Counted from the first letter of the stretch, positions 1-9,656 are shown. The stretch is 58,898 bases of DNA from Bacteroidota bacterium (GCA_029555415.1 JAKPSI010000103.1:1-58898); one strand, 5' to 3'. The notes: generated from the letters alone by a model not told the origin. Numbers and translations are program-made.

Positions 1-1622
1 TCGTAACGGATGGCCAGCGGAAATTCCACTTTGTCAAGGGAATCGACACTGACATTGGAGAGTTCCACGTCCACCCCGAATCCTTTTTTGGTCCTTTCTG
101 TAAATGGTGTTTTACCTTTCTCCCTCATCTCTTCACGCAAGCCATAGGATTCATAATAACCGGGACTGTACTGCATGCTGCCGACCAGATTGCCTTTTTC
201 ATCATTCACGATGAATGCGGAAGCAAAACTTTTTTCATTGACGGATTCAGGTAATAATTCGATCGCGCTGGCCATGGCATCCATGACCCGGGCATGCCCA
301 TTATAACAGCGCAGGGGCAGCAAACCGAAACCCAGGTGCGGTTCGCTGGCATCCAGGTAAATGGGTTTATCATCGATGGTCAGTTGCGTGATCACATAAT
401 TGAAACGATTGAGGAGCGGATACATCGAGTAGGTCACACCGTTATCCCGTGTACTGAGGATGACGGGATCCGCTTTGAGGTCCTCGTGCAGTAATAATGC
501 GGTCAGCAACAAATTGATCTCGGCCACGGTTCCGTTCTTTGATTTCACCAGTGTCTTCAGATTCTGTTCCGCCTGCACCCGGCGATGATTGGTACAAGTG
601 AAATTGTCCCTTACATAATTATAGATGCGGCTCGCTTTCTCCAGCGGCTCCTTCACTCCTTTTACCAGCGGAACCGTGATTTCATTCATCCAGCCATTGT
701 CGCGTTTCAGCTGCAATCCGAAATATTCTGATTGCATCAGCTCATCGGCAACTTGCTTCCAGGTGCCCATGATGTTACGGTACGTGAGCGGATTACGCTG
801 CTCGGATAACTGGAATTCGATCTTGGCGATATGGTTATCCAATGTGGATGTAAAACTCTCCACTTTCAGTTCCGGTACATCCTTCATCACCCAGCGGTAA
901 TCGGTGACGATGGCATCGAATTTATAATTCTCGCTGCGGTCGGCTCCCCCGTCGATCATTACAGAGAAATTCTCCCTGCGTTCTTTCCGGTCCTGGATAT
1001 CATATTTCTGATAGCCCTGGGTAAGGAATACATAATTGAGAAATTCGGGCATAGCCAGACTGAATTCACTCCATACGCGCGGATAAGCACCCTGAAAGAT
1101 CCAGGGTTCCAGGTGAGTGATAAAATCAGACGTCGTGGAATATTCCCATTCAATGATGGAACCTTCCCTGATATTGGGCAGGGTGAATTTCTTGACCTTG
1201 GTATTCTTGCTGATCTTATCCTCAAAAACGCCGGATTTCAGGTCCAGCTTCGTTTCCACCACTTTGCCGTTCTCAAGATTATAAGTTACGGCTCTCAGTT
1301 TATCGAGTTGTTCTTCGCTGCTGCCGCTCGTATACAGGCTGATCTGCACATCGGCGAGATCATACCCATTTTTATTGAGGATGCGTGCGCGGCGGTAATG
1401 TTTAAAGACCTCAGAGAAACTGCTTTTACGGTTCCCTTCAATGGATCCGGAGCCGATATCTGCCAGTACGACCGCACTGGCGTTACTGTCGACACTATAG
1501 GCTTTGGGTTCAAAATCCTTAGGACTGATATCGCCGAATTTGAATTTGGTCTTGTCCTGGGCCTGGATCAGCGTGCAGAACAAAATGGTACTGAGGAAAA
1601 GGGTGATGCGATTTTTTTTCAT
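1..1622 (-). CDS. DUF3857 / transglutaminase-like secreted protein (C-terminus cut by window edge)
   Basis: The reading frame is open from the ATG at 1622 to the left edge, about 540 residues. An N-terminal signal peptide (about residues 1-22, ending in IQAQ) points to the periplasm or outer membrane. The first ~220 residues match the DUF3857 pattern (RARILNKNGYDLADVQI, then GSIIEWEY and a Trp-rich stretch). A transglutaminase-like core follows near residues 300-400, with the family pattern NGTVAEINLLLTALL and the later YLDASEP. The position where active transglutaminases carry the catalytic Cys (GxC) reads G-T-V, so it probably has no transglutaminase activity. The family is abundant in Bacteroidota and its substrate is unknown. 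It is transcribed away from queG, with about 210 bases between them that hold both promoters. Confidence 0.8.
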   Translation of the reverse strand, partial: MKKNRITLFLSTILFCTLIQAQDKTKFKFGDISPKDFEPKAYSVDSNASAVVLADIGSGSIEGNRKSSFSEVFKHYRRARILNKNGYDLADVQISLYTSGSSEEQLDKLRAVTYNLENGKVVETKLDLKSGVFEDKISKNTKVKKFTLPNIREGSIIEWEYSTTSDFITHLEPWIFQGAYPRVWSEFSLAMPEFLNYVFLTQGYQKYDIQDRKERRENFSVMIDGGADRSENYKFDAIVTDYRWVMKDVPELKVESFTSTLDNHIAKIEFQLSEQRNPLTYRNIMGTWKQVADELMQSEYFGLQLKRDNGWMNEITVPLVKGVKEPLEKASRIYNYVRDNFTCTNHRRVQAEQNLKTLVKSKNGTVAEINLLLTALLLHEDLKADPVILSTRDNGVTYSMYPLLNRFNYVITQLTIDDKPIYLDASEPHLGFGLLPLRCYNGHARVMDAMASAIELLPESVNEKSFASAFIVNDEKGNLVGSMQYSPGYYESYGLREEMREKGKTPFTERTKKGFGVDVELSNVSVDSLDKVEFPLAIRY

Positions 1623-1832
1623 GGTCAGGTTGTTGGTGGTAAGTATGCAGTTCCATCAGAAAACACCGGGAACAACCTACATGGTTGCGGGACTGATCAG
1701 TGACATAACAGGTTTTATCGACTATCCGGCCTTAACAATGAAACTTATTCGTCAATTTTACATAAAATCGCCGAAAAGAAAGCTGACAAGCTATACCCGG
1801 TTAGTGGTATTTTCAGTTTAAAAAAAACTTTC

Positions 1833-2786
1833 ATGCATCAGGACAAGCAAACCCGTTTTGTAAAAGAAACGGCCTCAAGGCTGGGGTTCGACTATTGCGG
1901 GATCGCACGCGCTACCGCATTACCGGATGATGCTGCACGACTTGAAACATGGCTCAATAAAGGCTTTCACGCCGGCATGCAGTACATGGAGAACCATTTT
2001 GACCTGCGTACCGACCCAACCAAACTGGTACCCGGTGCCCGTTCTGTTATCACACTCCTGAAGAATTACTACCCTGCACAGCAACAGGCCGAAGGCGCCC
2101 CCCGCATCGCTAAATATGCCTGGGGTAAGGATTACCATGATGTGATCCGCGCCGCATTAAAGACATTCCTGTTCGAATTAAAACTACAGTTCGGCGATAT
2201 AGACGGACGCGGATTCGTTGACAGTGCGCCGGTACTGGAAAGGACCTGGGCACAACGCAGCGGGCTCGGATGGATCGGTAAGAACGGGAATCTGCTCACG
2301 AAAAAGAACGGCTCTTTCTTTTTCATCGCCACATTGGTAACGGACCTCGAACTGGAATATGATGATCCCTATGCGAAAGACTATTGCGGCAGTTGTAATA
2401 AATGTGTGGAAGCCTGCCCGACAGCAGCCATCTTACCCGACAAGACCATTGACGGCGGCAAATGCATTTCCTATTTCACGATCGAACTGAAAGAGCAACT
2501 CATTCCTGATACGTATCGGGGAAAATTCGATAACTGGGCATTCGGTTGTGATACCTGCCAGGATGTTTGTCCATGGAACCGTTTCAGCAAACCGCATCAG
2601 GAACCGGCATTCGATGCATTGCCCGGCATGCTGGAGATGAAAGCATCCGACTGGGACGAACTCAGTGAAACACGTTTCAATGAACTATTCCGACACTCCC
2701 CGCTCAAAAGAAGCAAGTTCAGCGGCATGCAGCGCAACCTGGCTTTTCTTAAATTAGTACCTGATGGAAAAGCCGATCATCCGTAA
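1833..2786 (+). CDS. queG: epoxyqueuosine reductase QueG
   Basis: QueG reduces epoxyqueuosine to queuosine in tRNA, the last step of this wobble-base modification, using cobalamin and two [4Fe-4S] clusters in the cytoplasm. The 317-residue protein has the family's DUF1730 N-terminal half and a ferredoxin-like segment with the cluster motifs CGSCNKCVEACPTAAI (about residues 188-203) and CDTCQDVCPWN (about 238-248). The length is shorter than the ~380 residues of E. coli QueG, as is common in Bacteroidota, which lack the C-terminal HEAT-like extension. Its 3' end overlaps the next gene by 23 bases, so the two are probably co-transcribed. Confidence 0.95.
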   Translation: MHQDKQTRFVKETASRLGFDYCGIARATALPDDAARLETWLNKGFHAGMQYMENHFDLRTDPTKLVPGARSVITLLKNYYPAQQQAEGAPRIAKYAWGKDYHDVIRAALKTFLFELKLQFGDIDGRGFVDSAPVLERTWAQRSGLGWIGKNGNLLTKKNGSFFFIATLVTDLELEYDDPYAKDYCGSCNKCVEACPTAAILPDKTIDGGKCISYFTIELKEQLIPDTYRGKFDNWAFGCDTCQDVCPWNRFSKPHQEPAFDALPGMLEMKASDWDELSETRFNELFRHSPLKRSKFSGMQRNLAFLKLVPDGKADHP

Positions 2787-3237
2787 AAAAATACTATTGG
2801 AAAAATTCCCCGGCAAAGGGGGCTGGACCTACGCGGCCCTGCCGGGTGTGTTGCCTGACAAGCATAATCATTTCGGCTGGCGCAAAGTAAAAGGCAGGAT
2901 CGACGACTTCAGTTTCAGTCAATACCACCTGATGCCAATGGGCAACGGGGATCTGTTCTTACCGGTAAAAGCGGCCATCCGCAAGCAACTGAACAAAAAG
3001 GCTGGTGACTGGGTGATGGTGGAACTCTATCCCGATGATGCGCCTTTACCCGTTCCGGAGGATCTGCTGATCTGCCTGGCAGATGAACCGAAAGCGGAAA
3101 AATTCTTCAACAGTCTGTCCGAAAGTGAACAAAAGCAGTACCTCGACTGGATCAGCAGCACCAGCATTGAAAATACACGTATTGAAAGGATGGCAACGGT
3201 CGTGAACAGACTGGCCAAAGGGCTCCGGTTCAAATGA
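2764..3237 (+). CDS. YdeI/OmpD-associated family protein (DUF1905 + OmdA-type domains)
   Basis: This 157-residue cytoplasmic protein has an N-terminal DUF1905-like beta domain (WTYAALPGV, then GWRKVKGRID, residues ~15-95). A short C-terminal helical segment follows (FFNSLSESEQKQYLDWI...TRIERMATVVNRLAKG, ~112-155), typical of the YdeI/OmdA family. Family members are often called bacteriocin-protection proteins, but the biochemical role is not established. The start lies inside the queG reading frame (23-base overlap), which suggests translational coupling. The overlap is purely positional, and I infer no role in queuosine synthesis. Confidence 0.8.
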   Translation: MEKPIIRKKILLEKFPGKGGWTYAALPGVLPDKHNHFGWRKVKGRIDDFSFSQYHLMPMGNGDLFLPVKAAIRKQLNKKAGDWVMVELYPDDAPLPVPEDLLICLADEPKAEKFFNSLSESEQKQYLDWISSTSIENTRIERMATVVNRLAKGLRFK

Positions 3238-3269
3238 GCATCATAAAGTACCCTGTAAATTCAGATGGC

Positions 3270-4100
3270 TCAGAAACGATTCTGTTGTTTGATATATTTC
3301 AGTGTTTCACTGAATGATGTCCAGACCTTTTTTGCATCCGGGAATTTATAATATTTATTGAAGAGGGCCTGGGTTGCTGGCAGGTTACGACCGAATGAAT
3401 AATAATAGACAGCGAGGTTGAGGGCGAATTCTTTACGCAGACCATTGTCCTGCGAAATATCATCTTCCATTTTCTCATAAGGTTGTTCTGAAAGGATCGC
3501 GAGCTGATCGGTAATATGCGTCTTCAGCGCGGCATCGCCTTTTTGAATGACCAAAGCGCCTTTTTTATACCGAAGCGTGATGGAATGCACCGGAACGGTA
3601 GCCACATCGCTCGTATCTTCCCAGGCGCATGCATAACACGTGAAAAAATAACCGAACTGCTCATAAAAATCAAAAACGAATTCATTACCCTGTGTGATGC
3701 ATGTATTACCCGCGAACATCTTACCGGCCTGCTGGTATTTATTGGGAGCAGTATTCCTGAAGATGTAGATCTCATCGCAACAATGCGCACCACCTGTGAA
3801 ATTATAAATGACGAGTTCATTCTTTTTGTCATCATCCAGATCGATAAGCCCATATTGCGGAGCGGGCCCGAATTCAGCTGGTTTCACGAACTGGGAAAGT
3901 TTGTATGTCTTACCGTTTGAAAGGGTCAGTAATGTCTGCGCCGGAGCGGCAACGGTTTTCGTGCGCTGAAAAAAAGACTCGGTGCAATCGGCTTCTACTT
4001 CCACGACACTGTCGCGCTGATAGTAAACAGAATCCTGTTGTGCTCTGGAATGAAAGACAGAAAGGAAAAGGACTGCGGTGAAGAGGAAACGGGCACGCAT
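3270..4100 (-). CDS. secreted protein of unknown function
   Basis: The 276-residue product begins with a clear signal peptide (MRARFLFTAVLFLSVFHSRAQ). The segment YGLIDLDDDKKNELVIYNFTGG (residues ~82-103) resembles one calcium-loop blade of VCBS/FG-GAP-type repeats, with several Asp residues in a loop. It is followed by Cys-rich patches (HCCDE and CYACAW). No further domain is recognisable. It is convergent with the YdeI-family gene (33-base gap) and downstream of the methyltransferase. I do not recognise a function. A periplasmic or surface location is inferred from the signal peptide. Confidence 0.7.
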   Translation of the reverse strand: MRARFLFTAVLFLSVFHSRAQQDSVYYQRDSVVEVEADCTESFFQRTKTVAAPAQTLLTLSNGKTYKLSQFVKPAEFGPAPQYGLIDLDDDKKNELVIYNFTGGAHCCDEIYIFRNTAPNKYQQAGKMFAGNTCITQGNEFVFDFYEQFGYFFTCYACAWEDTSDVATVPVHSITLRYKKGALVIQKGDAALKTHITDQLAILSEQPYEKMEDDISQDNGLRKEFALNLAVYYYSFGRNLPATQALFNKYYKFPDAKKVWTSFSETLKYIKQQNRF

Positions 4101-4157
4101 ATGGCTGTGTTTCCTGTAAAATTAACCCGCAAGTTGAAACGAATGCTGTGAAGCCTG

Positions 4158-4844
4158 TTAATATTTTTCACGGCACTGAAAGATGACCGACAACAGGTTC
4201 CCGTTCTGCGGATGGCGGACATCGGTATGCTCCACATGCCCGAACCCGGACTGATGCAGGAGTCCGGTCCAGTCTTCCAATGTCCGGAAGTACCATTCAT
4301 AAGGTTCTGTGAAACCGTCTCCGAGTCCGTCCCAGCTTCCCTGCTTCCAGCCGGTAAAGTAATCGCCGAGGCCCTTGTACGCCCAGGGATGCAAAGTCTG
4401 GATCAGCAAAGTCCCATCAGGTTGTAATAATGCAGGAAGGCAGGGCAGGATATTGTCAACGGATTCTTTTCCCAGCAGGGCGAAATTGCTGACGATCGTA
4501 TCGAAGTGTTTCCCGAATTGGAAGCGTCCTTTGCTGATATCATCATAACCAGCCACATGGAATATGCCCTTGATATGTTGTGCTGCGTAATTGATCAGTT
4601 CAGGGACCACATCAGTACCCGTCACAGTGATCCCCTGCTGTGCGAGCGCCGCAGAGAGCCAGCCCTCGCCGCAACCGAGGTCCAGTACGGACTGTGGCTG
4701 CAGGGCAGTGACCGCATTCAGGATCGCCGCATTGGTGGCTACTTCACGGGAAGGGATGCCGTTCCGGCCGATCAGGCTGATCCAGCTGCCGGCATTTTTT
4801 TTCCACGACTGAATGATCTTTTCTTCTCCGGGCATAAAAAGCAA
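4158..4844 (-). CDS. class I SAM-dependent methyltransferase
   Basis: This 228-residue protein has the Rossmann-type SAM-binding motif I, VLDLGCGEGWLSAALAQQG (residues ~55-73). The acidic end of strand beta2 (GTDVVPEL) and a motif IV-like segment (FDTIVSNFALLG) follow. The C-terminal part is rich in Trp and Tyr (WAYKGLGDYFTGWKQGSWDG, EPYEWYFRTLEDW), as in small-molecule methyltransferases of the Methyltransf_11/12 group. The substrate cannot be told from sequence. It is preceded on its own strand by a strong terminator and is therefore probably transcribed separately from the susCD pair. Confidence 0.88.
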   Translation of the reverse strand: MLFMPGEEKIIQSWKKNAGSWISLIGRNGIPSREVATNAAILNAVTALQPQSVLDLGCGEGWLSAALAQQGITVTGTDVVPELINYAAQHIKGIFHVAGYDDISKGRFQFGKHFDTIVSNFALLGKESVDNILPCLPALLQPDGTLLIQTLHPWAYKGLGDYFTGWKQGSWDGLGDGFTEPYEWYFRTLEDWTGLLHQSGFGHVEHTDVRHPQNGNLLSVIFQCREKY

Positions 4845-4849
4845 AGGTT

Positions 4850-4879
4850 AAAAAAGGGGCTACTTAAAAAAGTAGCCCC
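4850..4879 (-). terminator. rho-independent terminator of the susC-susD unit
   Basis: A perfect 10-bp stem, GGGGCTACTT paired with AAGTAGCCCC around an AAAA loop, is followed on the minus strand by a run of six T (the A run at 4850-4855). It lies 30 bases after the susD-like stop codon and just before the methyltransferase start. Confidence 0.9.
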
Positions 4880-4908
4880 GTAAGAAACACTGCTAATGAA
4901 AAAATATA

Positions 4909-6210
4909 TCAGAATACCGGATCAGCAGGCGTGTTGGGGTTGTTGTCCCTTTCACGGAGCGGATAAGGCATCAGGTTACGTTTTCTTTCCGCGTTCGGAC
5001 GGCCGAAGCGGCGCATATCTTCCAGTTTCAGACCACTCATGTACAGTTCGATGCAACGATGACGGTAGATCTGATCCAGCAGTTCAGCCTGTGTGCTGAC
5101 CGATGCGATGGCCGGCTGATTGGCATTGACATTGAACGGATCATTATTCTTCGTTACAACGATGTTCAGTTGTGCAAGACCATTCACCAGATCAGGTGAA
5201 GCGGCACGCGCGTAGCATTCCGCTTTGATCAGGGTGATCTCACCGGGCAGATAGACCGGGAAGGCCGTTGTAGCGGCTGCTCCGAAACCATTGATGCGGA
5301 ATCGGGGCGCAATGGTCGGGTTGATGGAAGTATAGAAAGCGATACGTCCGTCATTCAGCGCCGGTTGCAACGGTGCGAGCAGACCCAGGGTGGAATCTTT
5401 CACCTGCACTACGTTATTGGTAGAGGTTGCGGTTTCAAAGATCGGGTTGAGCGACAGCGCGTCGAAATTGAATGTTGATTTTTTGCTGATATCCACCTGA
5501 CCGGCTGCGGTCAATGCCTGTGTGTAAAGGCCAGCGAACAGGGAGTAACGCGCTTTGAGGGCGTATAGTGTGTTCACGATATCGATACCTGCAGGGATGT
5601 TCGCAGTGAAAGAACTGCTGATCGCGTTGGCGTTGACGGCAGTGATCGCATCATCCAGTACGGAAATGGCTTTTTTGAAACCATCCACACGGTCGATGAA
5701 CGTAACATTGGTTCCGATGTCAGCAGGTACTTTTTCCCAGAACTGCGCCATATCACCGATGGACATGGCTTTGAAGATGCTGGCATAAGCGATGAGACCG
5801 CTCGCGTAATTCTTATCCGCAAGTGTGGCCGCGTTGGTGAGTACCAGGTTGGCATCATAGATCACTTTGTTGCAGGTGGTCCAGAAAGTGGTGAGCATAC
5901 TGTTGTTGCCATCCACCAGATTACCACCACCGGCGATCTGCAATTCTGAAGTATTACCGGCATTGACCACGAACAGTTCGTTGGTGGTAAGTCCGTTAAT
6001 GCTGATGAGATTGTACAGCGTACTGCCGCGGCCGAGCGCGTATACACGTTGTAAACCGACAGCGACACCGGTGAGACCTTTGGGCGAGCTGAACACCTGC
6101 GCGTCCGTCGCTTTGTTCGGGTCGGTAAAATCTTTTTTACACCCGGTCTGTATGATAGCGGTGCATCCGATCCCGGCAACCAGTGCAGCGCGTATGAATA
6201 TATTTTTCAT
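4909..6210 (-). CDS. SusD/RagB-family nutrient-binding outer-membrane lipoprotein
   Basis: SusD-type lipoproteins sit on the cell surface as the lid of a SusC transporter and bind glycans or peptides. The 433-residue product has a lipoprotein signal peptide with the lipidated Cys near residue 24 (IIQTGC), followed by KKDF. Its body has the family's helical TPR-like pattern (KAMSIGDMAQFWEKVP; ALKARYSLFAGLYTQAL) and the C-terminal signature (EITLIKAECYARAASPDLVNGLAQLN; LLDQIYRHRCIELYMSGLKLEDMRRFGRP). It is shorter than the usual 480-550 residues. It lies 20 bases after the susC-like gene in the same transcript. The ligand is unknown and no enzyme genes flank the pair. Confidence 0.93.
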   Translation of the reverse strand: MKNIFIRAALVAGIGCTAIIQTGCKKDFTDPNKATDAQVFSSPKGLTGVAVGLQRVYALGRGSTLYNLISINGLTTNELFVVNAGNTSELQIAGGGNLVDGNNSMLTTFWTTCNKVIYDANLVLTNAATLADKNYASGLIAYASIFKAMSIGDMAQFWEKVPADIGTNVTFIDRVDGFKKAISVLDDAITAVNANAISSSFTANIPAGIDIVNTLYALKARYSLFAGLYTQALTAAGQVDISKKSTFNFDALSLNPIFETATSTNNVVQVKDSTLGLLAPLQPALNDGRIAFYTSINPTIAPRFRINGFGAAATTAFPVYLPGEITLIKAECYARAASPDLVNGLAQLNIVVTKNNDPFNVNANQPAIASVSTQAELLDQIYRHRCIELYMSGLKLEDMRRFGRPNAERKRNLMPYPLRERDNNPNTPADPVF

Positions 6211-6230
6211 AATAATAGTAGTTGAAGGGT

Positions 6231-9200
6231 TTAGAATTTGGCTGATAATCCTACACTGAATGTTTTCGGAATGGGAACAGAACCAAAGTCGATACCGCGG
6301 AGGATGGTACTTTGTCCGCCGGCATTGACTTCCGGATCGTATCCTTTATAATTATCCCAGCTGATCAGGTTACGGCCGGCTACGCTGACAGTGATATCCC
6401 TGAACATCTTAACATTACCTACTGCGTAGCTGAGTGATAATTCCCTCAGTTTCACGAATGAGCCGTCATCGATCCTCCATTGCTCAACGGTTCCGTAGAA
6501 GCTGTTGATATAACCACGGGGATAGACACCGGTCTGTTCTTTTTCCGCTTCTTTACCATTACCTACACCCTGACGTGTACGCCAGTCGGCATTGAACACA
6601 TCCACACCCTGTACCGCATCCAGCTGAACGCGGAGACTGAGTTTTTTCCAGGTCACTTCATTCACGAGGGTCGCGGTATAATCAGGGTTGGGGTCACCGA
6701 TGATCTTACGGAGCAGCGGGAATGATTGTACGGGAATACCGGTATTGGGATCGCGTTGTGGTGTGATCACGAGTGCGCTGTTCTGCGTACCCCTTTCACC
6801 CTGCGGATAACCGGAAGCGTTCTTGATCAGGTTACCATTCGCGTCACGTGCGAAGAAAGCACCATAGAATACACCGATGGGCTGGCCTTCCAGGATGGCA
6901 ACGGGCGCGCCCTGGTTGGTGCTGAGCAGTGTGAGTGCCTGACCGATCCTGATCGCTTTGTTGCGGTTGTGGTTATAGATCGCTGTTACATTCCAGGTCA
7001 GGTCTTTCGTCTGTACCGGTTTGCCGGAGATCACGACTTCAAAACCTTTGTTCTCCATGCTGCCGAAATTATCGAGCAGACTGCTGAAGCCTGTTGTGGG
7101 CGCAATGAAACGGTTGATGAGCAGGTCATCCACTTTTTTCTTGTAAATGTTGGTCTGCACACTCAAACGGCTGTTGAAGAAACCGAGATCGATACCGAAC
7201 TCTGTTTCCGCCTGGCGCTCCGGTTTCACATTCTGATTCGCGAGTGTACCACTTGAAGACAATGCAGTACGGCTCACGAATGAGTTACTGCTGTATGCAT
7301 TGAAACGGGAGTAAGCGCCGATACCGGTGAGGTTACCGCTTTCTCCGTAAGCGATACGGATCTTGGCGAGGTTCCACCATTTGCTCACTTTGGATTTACT
7401 CCAGAAATCATGTTCACTGATCACATAGCTTCCGCTGGCTTTGAAGTACTTCTGATTACGCTGGTCCTTTCCAAATACGGAAGAACCATCCACACGCAGA
7501 GCGCCGGTTACATAGAACAGGCTTTTGTAATTGAAATTCTGTTGCAGGTAATAACCGGAAATGGATATCTCACTTCTTTCATCGTTGCCAGGAAGCAGGG
7601 TACTGGCACCATTCACGGTTTGCACGAAAGGTGCAAGTCCGCGACCCTGTAACAATGAATAAGCGGATTTTTCATATTGCTGTGAATAACCAACCTGTGT
7701 GGTGGAATTGATATCATCCGTCACTTTGGTCTGGTAAGTAGCGTTCAACTCATTATTGATCTGGAAGAAATTGTAGTTGGCTGCGGATGCATACCCGTTA
7801 CGGGTAGGATCCAGTGCGGCACCACCACCATAAAAACCATCACTCACATTATACGCGAATGGCGGAATGTAGGTAGAACCATTCTGCGCATACTGATCGA
7901 TACCCAGTGTATAATCAATTGTAAGTCCTTTGAATGGCTTCAGTTTCAGTCCCGCATTGGCGATGATACGATTGGTCTCCTGTTTTTGTTTGATGTCTTC
8001 GATGACGGAAACAGGATTCACACGACCGCGTTCACCGATGGCCTTGATGTTACCGAGGTTATCGCGGGTGAAGAGATCGTGGAAGTTACCGATGATGTTG
8101 ATCGAGTTCAGCGGAGAGAAGAAAGAGTTACCGTCGGGCTTCTCGTTACTGAGACTGTTCACGAAATTCAGGCCGATGTTGAAGTTCACTTTGTTACTGA
8201 TGGCCTGATCCAGATTGATGCGGAAACTGTAACGGCGGTAGTCGGTGTTCTTCACGATGCCTTCGTTCTTATAATAAGAAGCGGAGGTATAATATTTCGT
8301 TTTATCCTTACCACCTGCAACGGATACATTATTGTCCGTACCGATACCGGTGCGGAAGATATAGTCATTGTAATCGTAACGGCTCACATTGGTGGTATTG
8401 GTCAGCGCAGGTGTCAGGATATCCTGTGTCTGTGCGCCGGGTCCATCTGTTGGGCCGCCGAATTTGGTGGGCGACTGATTCACAGGAACGCTTTTGCGGA
8501 GTTGGCTCACCAGCAGGCTGGAAGAGAAACTCACGACTGGCGCGCCGGAGGAACCGCGTTTGGTGAAGATCTGCACCACACCCGCGTTGGCGCGTGATCC
8601 GTAGATCGCGGCCGCTGCGGCACCATTCAGTACTTCGATCCTTTCGATATCGGCGGGGTTGATATCCGCCAGACGGTTCTGACCGATGGCACCGACGAAT
8701 GTCTGACCATCATAGTTACCGCTGGTATTGGTTACACGGGTAGTACCGTTATTGACGATCACCCCATCCACGATATATAAAGGTTCGCTGGAAGAAGAGA
8801 TGGAACTGATACCACGAAGGCGAACGGAAAGACCACCACCGGGATCACCACTGTTCTGAATGATCTGCGCACCCGCAGTTTTACCCTGCAGCGCTGCCAG
8901 AACGTTACCGGTTGCACCCTTGGTGAGTTGATCGGCTTTTACGGTACTGACATAGCTACCGAGTTGCTTGCGGGTCGTACCGGCAGATACACCGGTTACC
9001 ACTACTTCATCCATGCGGAGGGCATCTTCAGAAAGTGTTGCATTGGCCGTGATCTCACCAGCACCTGCAGTAATGGATTGTGAAATGGTTTTAAAACCTA
9101 CTCCGGAAAAATCGAGTGTGTATTTCCCGGGTTTCAGGTCAGCTGTGAAGCTGTAGGCACCTGAAGCGTCGGTAACGGTACCGGTCGTGGTGGACCTTAC

Positions 9201-9356
9201 CTGTACGGAAATGAAGGGAATACCTTTCCCATCGTTTCCCGTGACTTTACCGCTGATGCGGACCTGCGAAAAGGCGACGATGCAGGCCATTTGCAGGAAA
9301 AGGGTCAGAAAGATCACTTTGGGTCTTCCCTGCCCCGAACGGAATGAATTTCTCAT
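6231..9356 (-). CDS. SusC/RagA-family TonB-linked outer-membrane transporter
   Basis: This 1041-residue TonB-dependent transporter carries ligand across the outer membrane with its SusD partner. It has a signal peptide (to about residue 30, VAFSQ), a CarboxypepD_reg-like beta domain (~32-115, VRISGKVTGNDGKGIPFISV), and a TonB-box-like MDEVVVTGV (~114). A plug domain follows (~125-250) with the SusC hallmark RLRGISSISSSSEPLYIVDG and IYGSRANAGVVQIFTKRG. The C-terminal 22-strand barrel ends in Phe (GLSAKF). It is the first gene of the susCD unit. No ECF sigma/anti-sigma pair or hybrid two-component regulator is nearby, so regulation is not evident. Substrate unknown. Confidence 0.95.
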   Translation of the reverse strand: MRNSFRSGQGRPKVIFLTLFLQMACIVAFSQVRISGKVTGNDGKGIPFISVQVRSTTTGTVTDASGAYSFTADLKPGKYTLDFSGVGFKTISQSITAGAGEITANATLSEDALRMDEVVVTGVSAGTTRKQLGSYVSTVKADQLTKGATGNVLAALQGKTAGAQIIQNSGDPGGGLSVRLRGISSISSSSEPLYIVDGVIVNNGTTRVTNTSGNYDGQTFVGAIGQNRLADINPADIERIEVLNGAAAAAIYGSRANAGVVQIFTKRGSSGAPVVSFSSSLLVSQLRKSVPVNQSPTKFGGPTDGPGAQTQDILTPALTNTTNVSRYDYNDYIFRTGIGTDNNVSVAGGKDKTKYYTSASYYKNEGIVKNTDYRRYSFRINLDQAISNKVNFNIGLNFVNSLSNEKPDGNSFFSPLNSINIIGNFHDLFTRDNLGNIKAIGERGRVNPVSVIEDIKQKQETNRIIANAGLKLKPFKGLTIDYTLGIDQYAQNGSTYIPPFAYNVSDGFYGGGAALDPTRNGYASAANYNFFQINNELNATYQTKVTDDINSTTQVGYSQQYEKSAYSLLQGRGLAPFVQTVNGASTLLPGNDERSEISISGYYLQQNFNYKSLFYVTGALRVDGSSVFGKDQRNQKYFKASGSYVISEHDFWSKSKVSKWWNLAKIRIAYGESGNLTGIGAYSRFNAYSSNSFVSRTALSSSGTLANQNVKPERQAETEFGIDLGFFNSRLSVQTNIYKKKVDDLLINRFIAPTTGFSSLLDNFGSMENKGFEVVISGKPVQTKDLTWNVTAIYNHNRNKAIRIGQALTLLSTNQGAPVAILEGQPIGVFYGAFFARDANGNLIKNASGYPQGERGTQNSALVITPQRDPNTGIPVQSFPLLRKIIGDPNPDYTATLVNEVTWKKLSLRVQLDAVQGVDVFNADWRTRQGVGNGKEAEKEQTGVYPRGYINSFYGTVEQWRIDDGSFVKLRELSLSYAVGNVKMFRDITVSVAGRNLISWDNYKGYDPEVNAGGQSTILRGIDFGSVPIPKTFSVGLSAKF

Positions 9357-9620
9357 GTTGGCAGTATTTATTTTAAATAAAAAAATCCATTGTCATGGGC
9401 CGGTATGAATTGCCGGCATGATCAAACAGTGCGTACGGAAAGAAAATTTGATGAATTAACGAGTGTAAGGTCTTTAATGATCGAAAGACAATTTAGTGTA
9501 AACCCCAATAAAAAATCAAAAAAAAGCCGATAAAAAAAGCGGATTCCTGCAAAATATTGCAAGAAACAAGGTTTAAACCCGCAAAAAACCGCAAATTTTG
9601 TAATTCGCTTTTCAAGGCAT
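9357..9620. other. AT-rich upstream region of the susC-like gene
   Basis: This stretch of about 260 bases has no credible gene. It must hold the susCD promoter, but I find no perfect TAnnTTTG element on the minus strand. It contains many A-runs (around 9510-9600) and two near-copies of a GCAAAAA/GCAAATT motif at 9583-9600. A promoter for an alternative sigma factor is possible but not shown. Confidence 0.4.
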
Positions 9621-9656
9621 AAAAAAAGGAAGACCGCAAAACAGCCTTCCTTTTTT
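9621..9656 (-). terminator. terminator of the DUF2911 gene, possibly bidirectional
   Basis: A long A-run plus GGAAG (9621-9632) pairs with CTTCC plus a T-run (9646-9656) around a 13-base loop. Because the arms are A-rich and T-rich, both strands end in T-runs. On the minus strand it lies 18 bases after the DUF2911 stop codon. Confidence 0.75.

Noticed and set aside
625-1703. Plus-strand frames of up to 290 codons in the first 1.7 kb
   Set aside because: They are antisense to the DUF3857 protein, whose minus-strand frame has a signal peptide and family motifs. The plus-strand products show no recognisable pattern.
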